A stretch of 64,000 nt of DNA from Vicinamibacteria bacterium (GTDB lineage Bacteria; Acidobacteriota; Vicinamibacteria; Fen-336). The first letter of the stretch is position 1, and each line of letters opens with the position of its first letter. The position numbers and the translations under genes are program-made. The notes below the pieces were generated by a model that did no database searches, was not told where the DNA came from, and worked only from the letters and a program-made list of their open reading frames with translations. The stretch spans positions 62,001 through 126,000 of the forward strand of contig JAMQGV010000004.1 of NCBI GenBank assembly GCA_025994075.1, given 5' to 3'. Below are positions 42,325 through 54,125 of this stretch, piece after piece.

Positions 42325-42974
42325 GCCGGCTCGTCGACCTGTCGCACGTCGTCCACGACGGCCTCGTCACCTACAAGGGCCTGCCCGCGCCGAAGCTCAG
42401 CGAGTACCTGGGCTACGCCGACTCGTCGGGGCGCTATGCCCCGGGGACGACCTTCCACATCGGCCGCATCGACATGATCGCCAACACCGGGACCTACGTG
42501 GACGCGCCCGCGCATCGCTTCGAGGGGCGGCCCGACGTGTCGGCGCTGCCGCTCGCAAGCGTCGCGAACCTGCCGGGCGTGGTGATCGATGCAGGGGTCG
42601 ACGCCCGGGCCATCACCGCGGCAGCGCTCGCGGGCCGCGACCTGCGTGGCTGCGCGGTGCTGTTCCGCACCGGCTGGTCGCGCCACTTCGCGACCGACGC
42701 CTACGCCCTTGGCCACCCGTTCGTCGCCGAAGACGCGGCGCAGGCGCTGGTCGAGGCGGGCGCCGCGCTGGTCGGCATCGACTCCTTCAACATCGACGAC
42801 ACGGCGGACCTGCGGCGCCCAGCGCACACCCACCTGCTCGCCGCGGGCATCCCGGTCTGCGAGCACCTGACCGGCCTGGATCAGCTCCCGGCCAGCGGCT
42901 TCCGCTTCTTCGCCGTGCCACCGCCGATCCGCGGTCTCGGCACGTTCACGGTGCGCGCGTTCGCGATCCTCTGA
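42321..42974 (+). CDS. Cyclase family protein (kynurenine-formamidase-like)
   Basis: A 217-residue metal-dependent hydrolase of the cyclase family (KynB-like). The metal-site motif normally H-x-G-T-H-x-D-x-P-x-H reads [14 protein letters not shown] here: the first and second His are replaced (Asn and Tyr) while Asp and the last His remain. A later SFNIDD and the C-terminal [13 protein letters not shown] are family features. The changed first ligands occur in part of the family and make the activity uncertain. The GTG start overlaps the pdxS stop, so it is firmly part of the operon. Confidence 0.82.
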   Translation: MSRLVDLSHVVHDGLVTYKGLPAPKLSEYLGYADSSGRYAPGTTFHIGRIDMIANTGTYVDAPAHRFEGRPDVSALPLASVANLPGVVIDAGVDARAITAAALAGRDLRGCAVLFRTGWSRHFATDAYALGHPFVAEDAAQALVEAGAALVGIDSFNIDDTADLRRPAHTHLLAAGIPVCEHLTGLDQLPASGFRFFAVPPPIRGLGTFTVRAFAIL

Positions 42975-42987
42975 CCCCCGACCCGAG

Positions 42988-43893
42988 ATGAAGCTCGCCT
43001 TCCACACCCTCGACGTCTTCACCGACCGGCCCTTCACCGGCAACCCGCTGGCGGTTTTTCCTCACGCCCCTGCCCTGTCCGACGCGCAGATGCAGACGAT
43101 CGCGCGCGAGCTGAACCTCTCCGAGACCGTGTTCGTGCGGCCGCCGGAGCAGGGCGGGCTGGCGAAGCTGCGCATCTTCACGCCCGGCGCCGAGCTGCCG
43201 TTCGCGGGCCACCCGACGATCGGCACGGCGTTCCTGCTGGCCGGGCTCGGCCTGGCGCCGACGTCGGACGGCGAAGCCGAGATCGTGTTCGAGGAGGGCG
43301 TGGGCCCGATCCGCGTGCGCCTGCGCAGCAAGGGCGGCGAACTGCGCTTCGCGCAGCTCGAGGCCCGCGGGCCCGAGCTCGGACCGCGGCCGCCGCGGGT
43401 GCCGGCTCTGGCCGCGATGCTCGGCCTCGGCGAGGACGATCTCGACCACCCGACGCTCGGCCCGACGTTCGTCTCGGCGGGCGGGCGCTTCCTGGTGGTC
43501 CCGGTGCGCGACGTCGACGCCCTCGGCCGCGCGCGGCTGCAGATGGCCGAGTGGCAGCGCACGCTGGCCGAAGAGTGGTCGCCGCAGGTCTACGTGGTCG
43601 CGGGCGACCCCGACTTCCCCGAGCCGCTGCGGGTGCGCATGTTCGGGCCCGCCATCGGCATCCCGGAGGACCCGGCGACGGGCGCCGCCGCGGTCGCGTT
43701 CGCGGGCCTGCTCGGCGTGCGTGACCCGCGGCCGGACGGCGTGCTGGCCTGGACGCTGTTGCAGGGGATCGAGATGGGGCGCCCGTCGCGGCTCGAGATC
43801 GAGGCCGTCAAGCGCGGTGGGGAAGTGGTGGCGACCCGCGTCGGCGGAACGGCGGTGCGGGTCTCCTCCGGCGAGATGGAGTGCCCCGCGTGA
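42988..43893 (+). CDS. PhzF-family isomerase/epimerase
   Basis: A 301-residue protein with the PhzF fold of two similar halves. The N-terminus reads LDVFTDRPFTGNPLAVF and LNLSETVFV, with Glu in SETVF as the probable catalytic acid; GHPTIGTAFLL and the mirror motif ATGAAAVAFAGLL complete the family signature. Members isomerise or epimerise ring compounds such as the phenazine precursor; the substrate here is unknown. The stop overlaps the pdxT GTG. Confidence 0.9.
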   Translation: MKLAFHTLDVFTDRPFTGNPLAVFPHAPALSDAQMQTIARELNLSETVFVRPPEQGGLAKLRIFTPGAELPFAGHPTIGTAFLLAGLGLAPTSDGEAEIVFEEGVGPIRVRLRSKGGELRFAQLEARGPELGPRPPRVPALAAMLGLGEDDLDHPTLGPTFVSAGGRFLVVPVRDVDALGRARLQMAEWQRTLAEEWSPQVYVVAGDPDFPEPLRVRMFGPAIGIPEDPATGAAAVAFAGLLGVRDPRPDGVLAWTLLQGIEMGRPSRLEIEAVKRGGEVVATRVGGTAVRVSSGEMECPA

Positions 43894-44459
43894 GCGCCAG
43901 CGTCGGCGTGCTCGCCCTGCAGGGCGACTACGAGGCGCACGCGAAGGCGCTCGCGCGCTGCGGCGCGTCGCCGCTCGAGATCCGCCGCGTGGCGCAGCTC
44001 GACGGGCTCGCGGGACTGGTCATCCCCGGCGGCGAGAGCACGACCCTGCTCAACCTGATGCGCGACGAGCCGTGGTTCGAGGCGCTGCGCGCCTTCGACG
44101 CCCGCGGCGGCTCCGTGTTCGGCACCTGCGCCGGCGCCATCCTCGTGTCGCGCGAGGTGCGCCACCCGGCCCAGGACAGCCTCGCGCTGCTCGACGCCAC
44201 GATCGAGCGCAACGCCTACGGCCGCCAGGTCGACTCGTTCGAAACCGAGCTCGCGGTCGCGGGGCTCGCTGCCCCGCTGGGCGTGGCGTTCATCCGCGCG
44301 CCGCGTTTCGTCGCGCTGGGCCCCGGCGTGGAGGTGCTCGCCACCCACGCCGACGCCCCGGTCCTGGTCCGCGAGGGCCGCGTGGTCGCCGCGACCTTCC
44401 ACCCGGAGATCACCGGCGCCGACGGCCTTCACGCCTGGTGGCTGCGAACCCTCTCCTAG
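43890..44459 (+). CDS. pdxT: Pyridoxal 5'-phosphate synthase glutaminase subunit PdxT
   Basis: A 189-residue class I glutaminase that hydrolyses glutamine and channels ammonia to PdxS. The triad is complete: Cys80 in FGTCAGAI, His171 and Glu173 in FHPEITG. GVLALQGDYEAH at the start and PGGESTTL are the usual PdxT motifs. The GTG at 43890 overlaps the PhzF stop; a GTG three codons earlier is possible. It closes the operon. Confidence 0.96.
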   Translation: MSASVGVLALQGDYEAHAKALARCGASPLEIRRVAQLDGLAGLVIPGGESTTLLNLMRDEPWFEALRAFDARGGSVFGTCAGAILVSREVRHPAQDSLALLDATIERNAYGRQVDSFETELAVAGLAAPLGVAFIRAPRFVALGPGVEVLATHADAPVLVREGRVVAATFHPEITGADGLHAWWLRTLS

Positions 44460-44545
44460 AGCCCTCGGCGAGCGCGGCCGCCCCTCTCGAAGTCCTTGAC
44501 CGCGGCGTTCGCCGCGTCGTACCAAGCGTCCGTCCAGCCCCCTGA

Positions 44546-44723
44546 ATGCCAGGCCTCCGGCACGAACTTCGGCAGCTCGGTGATCCACGTGTCGGCGCCG
44601 GGCGGCGACTTCGCCCTGCCGGGCAGCGCGCTCGTACACCTGGACGGCTCGGCACAGGACAAGAAGGGCAACGACCCCGTCTACGGCAAGGGCTTCGTGA
44701 ACGCGGGACGGGCCGTCCAGTAG
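44546..44723 (+). pseudogene. Remnant of a subtilisin-like (S8) serine protease
   Basis: The translation ASGTNFGSSVIHVSAPGGDF followed by ALPGSALVHLDGSAQDKK and NDPVYGKGFVNAGRAV resembles the C-terminal end of subtilases. In a full enzyme the segment between SAPGGDF and GKGFVNA would hold GTSMAAPH with the catalytic serine; here it is missing, and there is no N-terminal part. It thus looks like an internally deleted gene relic. It follows pdxT and ends before a strong hairpin. The first 85 bases after pdxT show nothing I can assign. Confidence 0.5.
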
Positions 44724-44746
44724 GCGACTCGTCGCGAGCGACGTGA

Positions 44747-44775
44747 GCGAGGGGAGGCCGGGCGCCTCCCCTCGC
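44747..44775. terminator. Strong bidirectional hairpin terminator
   Basis: GCGAGGGGAGGC and GCCTCCCCTCGC form a perfect 12-base stem with a 5-base loop, followed on the plus strand by GTTCTTCT. It separates the pdxT end and protease relic from the convergent DinB gene. Confidence 0.75.
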
Positions 44776-44785
44776 GTTCTTCTGC

Positions 44786-45292
44786 CTAGCCCTCCGCGGG
44801 GGCGTCGACACCGCCCCACAGGTTCATCGTGTTCAGCTCCTCGCGGCCGCAGGCCTTGAGGTACAGGAAGAGCTGGGTGCGGTAGGCGGCGCAGCCGCAG
44901 AGCACCACGTTCACGATGAACGACCCGCGCGAGGTCTTGCCCATGCCGAACGGGTCGACCTCCCCGCGCATGTCCTCGTCCGAGAACGTGGCGAGCTGCT
45001 TCGCGTAGCCGTCCTTCTGCGCGGCGATCGCCGCCAGCGTCTCGTCGAAGCTGCGCGCCGCGGCCTTCTCCTCCTCCGCCGTCCACGCGGCCGAGTCGAA
45101 GACTCCCGTGCGCGCGGCCTCGATCAGCGCCGGGCCCATCATGCTCAGGTACTTCAGCAGCTCGAACGTGCTGCGCTGCTTCGGCGTCGGCCGGTAGTCG
45201 AGCTTCGCCGGGTCGATCTTGCCGGCGAGGTGCAGCAGGATGCGGACTTCGTTCTGCAGCGATGAGATCAGCTCGGCCTTCGTCAACACCAT
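44786..45292 (-). CDS. DinB-like four-helix protein (minus strand)
   Basis: A 168-residue protein of the DinB/YfiT fold: helical throughout, with LLHLAGKIDPAKLDYRPTPKQRSTFELLKYL at its N-terminal half (DinB proteins often read D-Y-R-P at this place). The metal-binding His triad typical of active thiol transferases is not evident, so the role is unclear. AAAGGAG is upstream of the ATG. It is divergent from a second DinB-like gene with 130 bases between. Confidence 0.78.
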   Translation of the reverse strand: MVLTKAELISSLQNEVRILLHLAGKIDPAKLDYRPTPKQRSTFELLKYLSMMGPALIEAARTGVFDSAAWTAEEEKAAARSFDETLAAIAAQKDGYAKQLATFSDEDMRGEVDPFGMGKTSRGSFIVNVVLCGCAAYRTQLFLYLKACGREELNTMNLWGGVDAPAEG

Positions 45293-45359
45293 CGTCGTGG
45301 GTCTCCTTTGGACTGTCGGGAAGCGCGGACACTACCACGCGGCAGTCGGCGGAATCCGC

Positions 45360-45388
45360 TTGATTTTCGCTTTTCGTTTGCCTATCTT
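45360..45388 (+). promoter_or_regulatory. Sigma-70-type promoter of the plus-strand DinB gene
   Basis: TTGATT (45360-45365), a 17-base spacer and TATCTT (45383-45388) in an unusually AT-rich patch. The same -10 sequence occurs in the PLP-operon promoter. Transcription would begin near 45395; GGGGGAG precedes the ATG at 45423. Confidence 0.65.
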
Positions 45389-45422
45389 GTCCCCATCCGA
45401 AAACACGGGGGAGTGAGGCGTC

Positions 45423-45911
45423 ATGAATAACCGCGAGTTCTGTCTGTCCCGCCGCAAGGCGGAGTTCGCCGCCTTCCAGCGCGTGCTGAAGGCGGTCCCG
45501 ACCGACCGTCTGGACTACCGGCCCGAGCCGCGCTCGCGCAGCGCCGCCGCGCTGACCTGGCTGCTGGCCGAGGAAGAGGCGTCGCTGGTGACGCTGATCG
45601 ACACCGGCCGCATCGAGTGGAAGGAGACGGCGCCGCCGGCCGACTACGCGCAGACGGTCGCCCTCTTCGAGAAGAGCTACGAGGCGGTCAACGAGCGGCT
45701 GGCGAAGATGGACGACGCGGCCTGGGAGCGCAAGGTCAGCTTCGTCGTCGAGGGCATGCCGGAACCGTGGACCGACACGCTGGCCGAGTTCGTGTGGGGC
45801 TTCCTGTTCGACGAGGTCCACCACCGCGGGCAGCTCAGCACCTACCTGCGCCCGATGGGCGGCAAGGTGCCGTCGATCTACGGGCCCTCGGCGGATTCGA
45901 GCCCGGCCTAG
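45423..45911 (+). CDS. DinB-family protein (plus strand)
   Basis: A 162-residue DinB-fold protein. RLDYRPEPRSRSAAALTWLLAEEE is the N-terminal helix pair and FLFDEVHHRGQLSTYLRPMGG is the C-terminal motif with the H-H-x-x-Q pattern of metal-binding DinB proteins. Members act as metal-dependent thiol transferases or are stress-induced with unknown activity. It is divergent from the other DinB-like gene and shares D-Y-R-P with it. Confidence 0.85.
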   Translation: MNNREFCLSRRKAEFAAFQRVLKAVPTDRLDYRPEPRSRSAAALTWLLAEEEASLVTLIDTGRIEWKETAPPADYAQTVALFEKSYEAVNERLAKMDDAAWERKVSFVVEGMPEPWTDTLAEFVWGFLFDEVHHRGQLSTYLRPMGGKVPSIYGPSADSSPA

Positions 45912-45961
45912 CGGTCCGGCGAGGGGGCGGCCTCGGCGCGGTCTACCATCTCCACGTGCCG

Positions 45962-46330
45962 ATGGCCGCCCCGCCGCCTCGCCTCCCTGCAGGGCCGCAA
46001 CTTCGGTACCGCCTACACCGGCTCCTGGACCGCGGCGCGCCGCGCGCCGTGGCTGCACGCGCTCGCGCTGTGGCCGCACGGCAGCACGTGGGGCGGCGGC
46101 GGGTACTTCGCCGGCAAGCGGGAGGTGAACTCTGCTTCACGCGCGCGGGACGCCTGCTGCGCTACCGCCGCGGCCGCGAAGTGGTGATCGCGGACCTGCG
46201 CGAACTGACGCCGGGCCCGCAGCCGGCGCCCAACTGGGCGCGGCGACCGCTCGCGCCGCTGCGCAGGAAGGCCGCGCCACGCGGCCGCGGAGCCCGCTCT
46301 AGCGGAAAGCCTGGAACGCGATCAGCGTGA
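45962..46330 (+). pseudogene. Frame-broken gene of unknown function
   Basis: Two adjoining frames carry coding-type third positions. The first reads LASLQGRNFGTAYTGSWTAA and goes on to GGGGYFAGKREVN; the second continues LCFTRAGRLLRYRRGREVVI and ends at a TGA at 46328-46330. One missing base near 46130 would join them, and another shift near 45975 would connect an ATG at 45962. The product would be about 120 residues. I do not recognise it. Its 3' end overlaps the convergent Lrp-type gene. It may be an assembly error or a decayed gene. Confidence 0.45.
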
Positions 46331-46541
46331 AGGTGTCGCGCACGCCGGGCAGCCGCTGCAGCGACTCGGTCACGAAGTGGCCGGCGTCGCGGCCCGGGGC
46401 CAGCACGCACTTGACGAGCAGGTCGTACTGCCCCGAGGTCGACCACACCTCGGACGCCTCCTCGACGCGGTCGGCGATCGCGGCCGCTACCTCGTAGGCG
46501 CGGCCGAGCTCGCACTTCACCATCACGAAGATCGTGCTCAT
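46299..46541 (-). CDS. Stand-alone Lrp/AsnC-type ligand-binding (RAM) domain protein
   Basis: An 80-residue protein equal to the effector domain of Lrp/AsnC regulators without the helix-turn-helix: FVMVKCELGRAYEVAAAIAD, then SGQYDLLVKCVL and VRDTFTLIAF. Such small proteins form octamer-like rings and may bind amino acids; no DNA-binding part is present. It lies 12 bases behind the DUF72 gene in the same direction. Confidence 0.88.
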   Translation of the reverse strand: MSTIFVMVKCELGRAYEVAAAIADRVEEASEVWSTSGQYDLLVKCVLAPGRDAGHFVTESLQRLPGVRDTFTLIAFQAFR

Positions 46542-46553
46542 GGCTCGACGATT

Positions 46554-47615
46554 CTAAGGCGCGCCGGTCGCGGCCAGCGCCTCCGCCAGCCCGCGGATGG
46601 TGAGTGGCGACGAACCCTCGGCCTTGTTGTTGACGAGAACGTAGGCCGGCAGCCGCCGGGCGAGCGCCGCGCGGCACAGCGCCACGACCTCGCGGCGCAT
46701 CGCCGGGTCGGGCGCGTGCAGCCGGTCGAACGGCTCGAACGCGTCCTTCTGCGCCTCGTACCGCGCGCCGGGCGGCAGCAGCAGGCGGACCAGCAGGAAG
46801 CGCGCGCCGTCCATCGGCACCGCCCGCTCCTGCGCGGCGGGGCGCGGCATGTGGCTCCAGTAGCTGTAGACGTGGGCGACGCGGTGGCGGGCCAGCACCT
46901 GGCGGTAGAGCGGCGAAAGCCAGGCCGGGTGGCGCAGTTCGACGGCGTAGTCGAAGCCCGCCGGCAGCCGGCCCAGGAACTCGTCGAGCTGCTCCGCGAA
47001 GGCGCGCGGCGGCAGCTCGAGCGGGAAGCGCGGCGCGGGGAACTCGAGGATCAGCGGCCCGAGGTGGCCGGCGAAGCAGCGGTGGGCGGGGCCGATCAGC
47101 TCCTCCTCGAGGCGCGCGGCGTTCAGGAAGTCGGGATTGGGGCGGACCTCGCGCTTGTGGGGGAGCTGGATCGAGGTCACCGCGGCGGGCGCCTTGAGCG
47201 CGCAGCGGAAGCCGGGCGGGAGCTGCGAAGCGTAGCGGTCGAAGTCGGCCTCGGGCACCGGCGCGTAGTACGAACGGTCGATCTCGACCGTGCGCAGCAG
47301 CGGATGCCGCGAGTACTCGGCAAGCCCGTCGTGAGCCAGGTCGCTCGCCTTGCGCTCCCTCGAGTAGACGAGCCCCGCCCAGCCCGGGAACGCCCACGAG
47401 CAGGTCCCGAAGCGCACATCGCCCGGCAGCCGTGCCGCCAGCGCACGCAGCGCGGCGAGGTCGGGCAGGTCGGCCGGCCGGTGAGTCCCATCCGACGCAG
47501 CCCCCATGGGACCGGCTCCGGATTCATCCCGGCAGACAGGCGCCGCCGGGCCGGTCGCGCGCGGAGCGGGCTCCGCCCCGGTCCCGAAGAGGTCGAGCTG
47601 CCGCGGCCGCGCCAC
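46554..47615 (-). CDS. DUF72 (YecE-like) family protein
   Basis: A 353-residue protein. The DUF72 TIM-barrel spans about residues 65-350 with FGTCSWAFPGWAGLVY, EIDRSYYAPVPEADFDRYASQLP, LEFPAPRF, AVELRHPAWLS and YVLVNNKAEGSSP. The first 60 residues are a low-complexity extension. An alternative start is the ATG at 47508 (MGAASDGTHRP), which would shorten this tail. The biochemical activity of the family is not established. Confidence 0.87.
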   Translation of the reverse strand: MARPRQLDLFGTGAEPAPRATGPAAPVCRDESGAGPMGAASDGTHRPADLPDLAALRALAARLPGDVRFGTCSWAFPGWAGLVYSRERKASDLAHDGLAEYSRHPLLRTVEIDRSYYAPVPEADFDRYASQLPPGFRCALKAPAAVTSIQLPHKREVRPNPDFLNAARLEEELIGPAHRCFAGHLGPLILEFPAPRFPLELPPRAFAEQLDEFLGRLPAGFDYAVELRHPAWLSPLYRQVLARHRVAHVYSYWSHMPRPAAQERAVPMDGARFLLVRLLLPPGARYEAQKDAFEPFDRLHAPDPAMRREVVALCRAALARRLPAYVLVNNKAEGSSPLTIRGLAEALAATGAP

Positions 47616-47676
47616 GCCCCATTCTCGCGCCAGGCGGCGGGTCAGGCCTCCGGGAGGCCGCCTGCGGGGCCGGGAC

Positions 47677-47682
47677 TAGAAT
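47677..47682 (+). promoter_or_regulatory. -10-like element (TAGAAT) before clpS
   Basis: CTAGAATCG sits 12 bases before the clpS ATG; no convincing -35 box is present. The same CTAGAATCG occurs at 33708-33716 before the TMTC-like gene, suggesting a shared promoter type. Confidence 0.35.
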
Positions 47683-47694
47683 CGACAGGGAACC

Positions 47695-48006
47695 ATGGCG
47701 AGGCGACCCGAGTCGCAGGGCGACGTCCAGGAGAAGACGCGCACGAGGACGGCGAAGCCGCCGCTCTTCAAGGTGCTGCTCCACAACGACGACTACACGA
47801 CGATGGAGTTCGTGGTCCACGTGCTGGAGTCGATCTTCGACAAGTCGCCGGCCGAGGCCCACCGCGTCATGATGCACGTGCACAACCAGGGCGTCGGGGT
47901 CTGCGGCACCTATACTTTCGAGATCGCGGAGACCAAGGTCGACCGCGTCCACGAGGAGGCGCGCGAGGCCGGCTACCCGCTGCGCGCGACCCTGGAGGAG
48001 GAGTAG
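47695..48006 (+). CDS. clpS: ATP-dependent Clp protease adaptor ClpS
   Basis: A 103-residue N-end-rule adaptor. The binding pocket motif [19 protein letters not shown] (about residues 25-43) and [20 protein letters not shown] with the conserved His and Met/Val positions are intact. It delivers proteins with bulky N-terminal residues to ClpA-ClpP. Its stop is directly followed by the GTG of clpA, so both are made together. Confidence 0.95.
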   Translation: MARRPESQGDVQEKTRTRTAKPPLFKVLLHNDDYTTMEFVVHVLESIFDKSPAEAHRVMMHVHNQGVGVCGTYTFEIAETKVDRVHEEAREAGYPLRATLEEE

Positions 48007-50339
48007 GTGTTCAGCGCGGCCCTCGAACGCGTGCTGGTGGTGGCCTCGCGCGAGGCCGTCGCCCGCCGCCACGCCTACCTGACGCTCGAGCACCTGCTCT
48101 ACGCGCTCGCCAACGACCCCGGCGGCGAGCAGATCCTGGGCAGCTCCGGCGCCGACGTCGAGCGGCTGCGCCGCGACCTCAAGGCGTTCCTCGAGGAGCA
48201 CGTCGAGCGCCAGCCGGACGGCTCGCGGCGACGGCCGCCCGAGCAGACCGTCGCGTTCCGCCGCGCGCTGCAGACGGCCGTGCTGCACGTGCAGAGCGCC
48301 GGCAAGCAGGAGGCCGACCTCGGCGACATCCTGGCGGCGATGCTGGCCCAGCCGCGCTCCCACGCGGCCGACCTGCTCGGGCAGCAGGGGGTCAGCCGGC
48401 TCGACGTCCTGAACTACATCTCGCACGGCATCTCGCGCACCCCGGCGGTGCCCGCAGAGCCGACGCCGGGCGGCGGAGCCGCGGCCGGCGAAGGCGAAGA
48501 GGGCCCGGCGGCCGCGCGCGAGCCGCTCGTCGCCTACTCCGTCAACCTGACGGAGAAGGCGCGCGCGGGCCAGCTCGACCCGCTGATCGGCCGCCAGCGC
48601 GAGCTGACGCGGGCGATGGAGATCCTGTGCCGGCGGCGCAAGAACAACCCGGTGTTCGTCGGCGACCCGGGCGTCGGCAAGACCGCGCTCGTCGAGGGAC
48701 TCGCCCAGCGCCTCCTGCAGGACGACGTGCCCGAGGTCCTGAAGGGCGTCGAGGTCTTCGCGCTCGACACCGGATCGCTGCTGGCCGGGACCCGCTACCG
48801 TGGCGACTTCGAGGAGCGCTTCAAGGCGCTGATCGCCGCGCTCAAGAAGCGCGGCAAGCCGATCCTGTTCGTCGACGAGCTGCACACGATGGTGGGCGCC
48901 GGCGCCACGACGGGCGGCACCATGGACCTCGCCAACCTGATCAAGCCGATCCTCACCGAAGGCGAGATCCGGCTGCTGGGCGCCACCACCTTCGAGGAGT
49001 TCAAGCACATCGAGAAGGACCGCGCGCTGTTCCGCCGCGTCCAGAAGATCGCCGTCGAGGAACCGTCGCTCGAGGAGTCGGTGCGCATCCTCGAGGGGCT
49101 GCGGCCGCGCTACGAGAAGCACCACGGGGTGACCTACACGAAGGGCGCGCTGGAGGCGGCGGCCAAGCTGGCCCAGCGACACCTGCGCGATTTCCGCCTG
49201 CCCGACGGCGCGATCGACGTGCTCGACGAGGCCGGCGCCAAGCTGCGCCTGGCGGCGGCACCCGACGCGCCCACGAACGTCGACGTGCCCGAGATCGAAC
49301 GCGTGATCGCCCACATGGCGCGCATTCCCGAGAAGCAGGCCTCGACGTCCGACAAGGAGCGGCTGCGCACGCTCGAGGAGTCGCTGCAGCGGGTGGTCTT
49401 CGGCCAGGAGGCGGCGGTCGCCCAGGTCGCGCGCGCGATCAAGCGCTCGCGCGCCGGGCTGGCGCCGCCCGAGCGGCCCGCGGGCTGCTTCCTGTTCACG
49501 GGCCCCACCGGCGTCGGCAAGACCGAGCTCGCCAAGCAGCTCGCCCGCCACCTCGGCAACGAGTTCCTGCGCTACGACATGTCGGAGTACATGGAGAAGC
49601 ACGCGGTGGCGCGGCTGATCGGCGCGCCCCCGGGCTACGTCGGCTTCGAGCAGGGCGGGCTGCTGGTCGACGCCGTGCGCCAGCACCCCTACGCGGTCGT
49701 GCTGCTCGACGAGATCGAGAAGGCCCACCCCGACATCTACAACATCCTGCTGCAGGTGATGGACCACGCGACGCTGACCGACAACAGCGGCCGCAAGGCG
49801 GACTTCCGCCAGGTGATCCTGATCATGACCAGCAACGCCGGCTCGCGGGAGATGGCGCAGAAGCTGATCGGCATCGGCCGCGACGACGCCAAGGAGCAGG
49901 GCGCCCAGGGCAAGCACGCGATCGAGAAGCTGTTCTCGCCCGAGTTCCGCAACCGGCTCGACGCGATCGTCACCTTCGCCCCGCTGACCCCGGCGGCGAT
50001 GGAGACGATCGTCGAGAAGTTCGTGCTCGAGCTGGAGGCGCAGCTCCGCGAGCGCAAGGTGGCGATCACCCTGCTGCCCGAGGCTCGCGCTTACCTGGCG
50101 CAGAAGGGCTTCGACCCGCGGATGGGCGCGCGGCCGCTGGGGCGCGTGATCCAGGCCGAGGTGCGCGACCGGCTGACCGACGAGATCCTGTTCGGCGCCC
50201 TCGAGCACGGCGGCGAGGTGACGCTGGGCATGGAGGAGGGCGTCCTGCACTTCGCCTTCGCACCGAGCGCGGCCGTCGAGGAGCCCGATGCAGGCGCGGC
50301 ACCGCCGAACCCGCCGTCGCCGCCCGAGAAGCTGACGCC

Positions 50340-50343
<4 letters not shown>
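48007..50343 (+). CDS. clpA: ATP-dependent Clp protease ATPase subunit ClpA
   Basis: A 778-residue AAA+ unfoldase. The N-domain (about 1-145) is the ClpS docking part. AAA-1 has Walker A GDPGVGKT and AAA-2 GPTGVGKTE; Walker B sites are ILFVDELH and VVLLDEIEKA. The IGAPPGYVGFEQGG pore loop of AAA-2 is intact. Length is close to Escherichia coli ClpA (758). A GTG start right after the clpS stop and the pairing with clpS set it apart from ClpB or ClpC. The stop overlaps the GTG of a histidine kinase gene, an unusual operon partner. clpP is not in the window. Confidence 0.96.
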
Positions 50344-53260
<2,917 letters not shown>

Positions 53261-53275
53261 GCCGGCGCGAGCCGA

Positions 53276-54073
53276 TCACTTCCGACGCTGGCGGGCGGCC
53301 TCGAAGAGCACGATGCCGGCGGCGACGCCGACGTTGAGGCTCTCGGCGCGGCCTGCCAGCGGAATGCGCAGGGTCAGGTCGGCCGCGCGCAGCAGCTCGT
53401 CCGCGAGGCCGGCTCCCTCGTTGCCGAAGAGCAGCGCCGTCGGCCGGCGCAGGTCGGCCTCGTCCCACGACTGCACCGCGTCGGCCGCCGTGGCCGCCAC
53501 CCGCACGCCACGCGACTTGAGCCGCGCCACGACGTCCGGGGTCTCGACGCCGCGGACGTGGGGCAGGCGCAACGCGCTGCCCATCGATCCACGCAGCGCC
53601 TTCCAGCCGAAGGGATCGGCACAGCCGGCGGTCAGGTAGGCGCCGGTCGCGCCGGCGGCCTCCGCCGTGCGCAGCAGGCCGCCGAGGTTGCCCGGGTCCT
53701 GGACGCCGACCGCGACGACGATCAGCGGCACGCCCGCGAACAACGCGGCCTCCTCGAAAGCGGGCCTCTGCGCGATCGCCAGCAGGCCCTGGTTGGTCTC
53801 GGCGGACGACAGCGACGACAGGAGCTCCTCGCTCATCGAGCGCACCGGCACCCCGCGCGCGGCCAGCTCGCGCAGCACCCGCGCCCCGCGCGGCGAGCGC
53901 TCGGCCCGCGGCGAAGCCGCCGCTTCCCGGACCTCGACACCCGAGAGCAGCGCCTCCTCGACCAGCTTCGGTCCCTCGAGCAGGGCCAGCTCGGAGGCCG
54001 CGGCGTGCTCGCGCAGCTCGCGCAGCCTGCGGAACAGCGGGTTGCTGCGGCTGCGAATCGTCTCGACGTCCAT
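53276..54073 (-). CDS. TrmH/SpoU-family RNA 2'-O-methyltransferase
   Basis: A 265-residue SPOUT enzyme that methylates ribose 2'-OH in rRNA or tRNA. The N-terminal substrate-binding part (about 1-95: SRSNPLFRRLRELRE, LLEGPKLVEEAL) is typical of the RlmB/TsnR-like subgroup. Motif 1 is QDPGNLGGLLRTAEAAG, motif 2 LLFGNEGAGL and motif 3 IPLAGRAESLNVGVAAGIVL, forming the SAM knot. The ATG at 54073 gives the standard N-terminus. It is divergent from greA with 52 bases between. The exact RNA target is unknown. Confidence 0.92.
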   Translation of the reverse strand: MDVETIRSRSNPLFRRLRELREHAAASELALLEGPKLVEEALLSGVEVREAAASPRAERSPRGARVLRELAARGVPVRSMSEELLSSLSSAETNQGLLAIAQRPAFEEAALFAGVPLIVVAVGVQDPGNLGGLLRTAEAAGATGAYLTAGCADPFGWKALRGSMGSALRLPHVRGVETPDVVARLKSRGVRVAATAADAVQSWDEADLRRPTALLFGNEGAGLADELLRAADLTLRIPLAGRAESLNVGVAAGIVLFEAARQRRK

Positions 54074-54125
54074 GCTTTTCGGCCGTTTTCCGCTAGGATG
54101 GAGTTTTCCGGGGCGAAACCGACCG

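Noticed and set aside
44456-44671. A 71-codon minus-strand frame ending near pdxT (contains GGWTDAWYDAANAAVKDFERG)
   Set aside because: It looks protein-like, but the plus strand over the same bases shows clear subtilase motifs, and there is no ribosome binding site or family match for the minus frame.
46377-50339. Long N-terminal extension in frame with the histidine kinase at 50340
   Set aside because: It overlaps clpS and clpA out of frame and is Arg-rich; the kinase starts naturally at the GTG overlapping the clpA stop.
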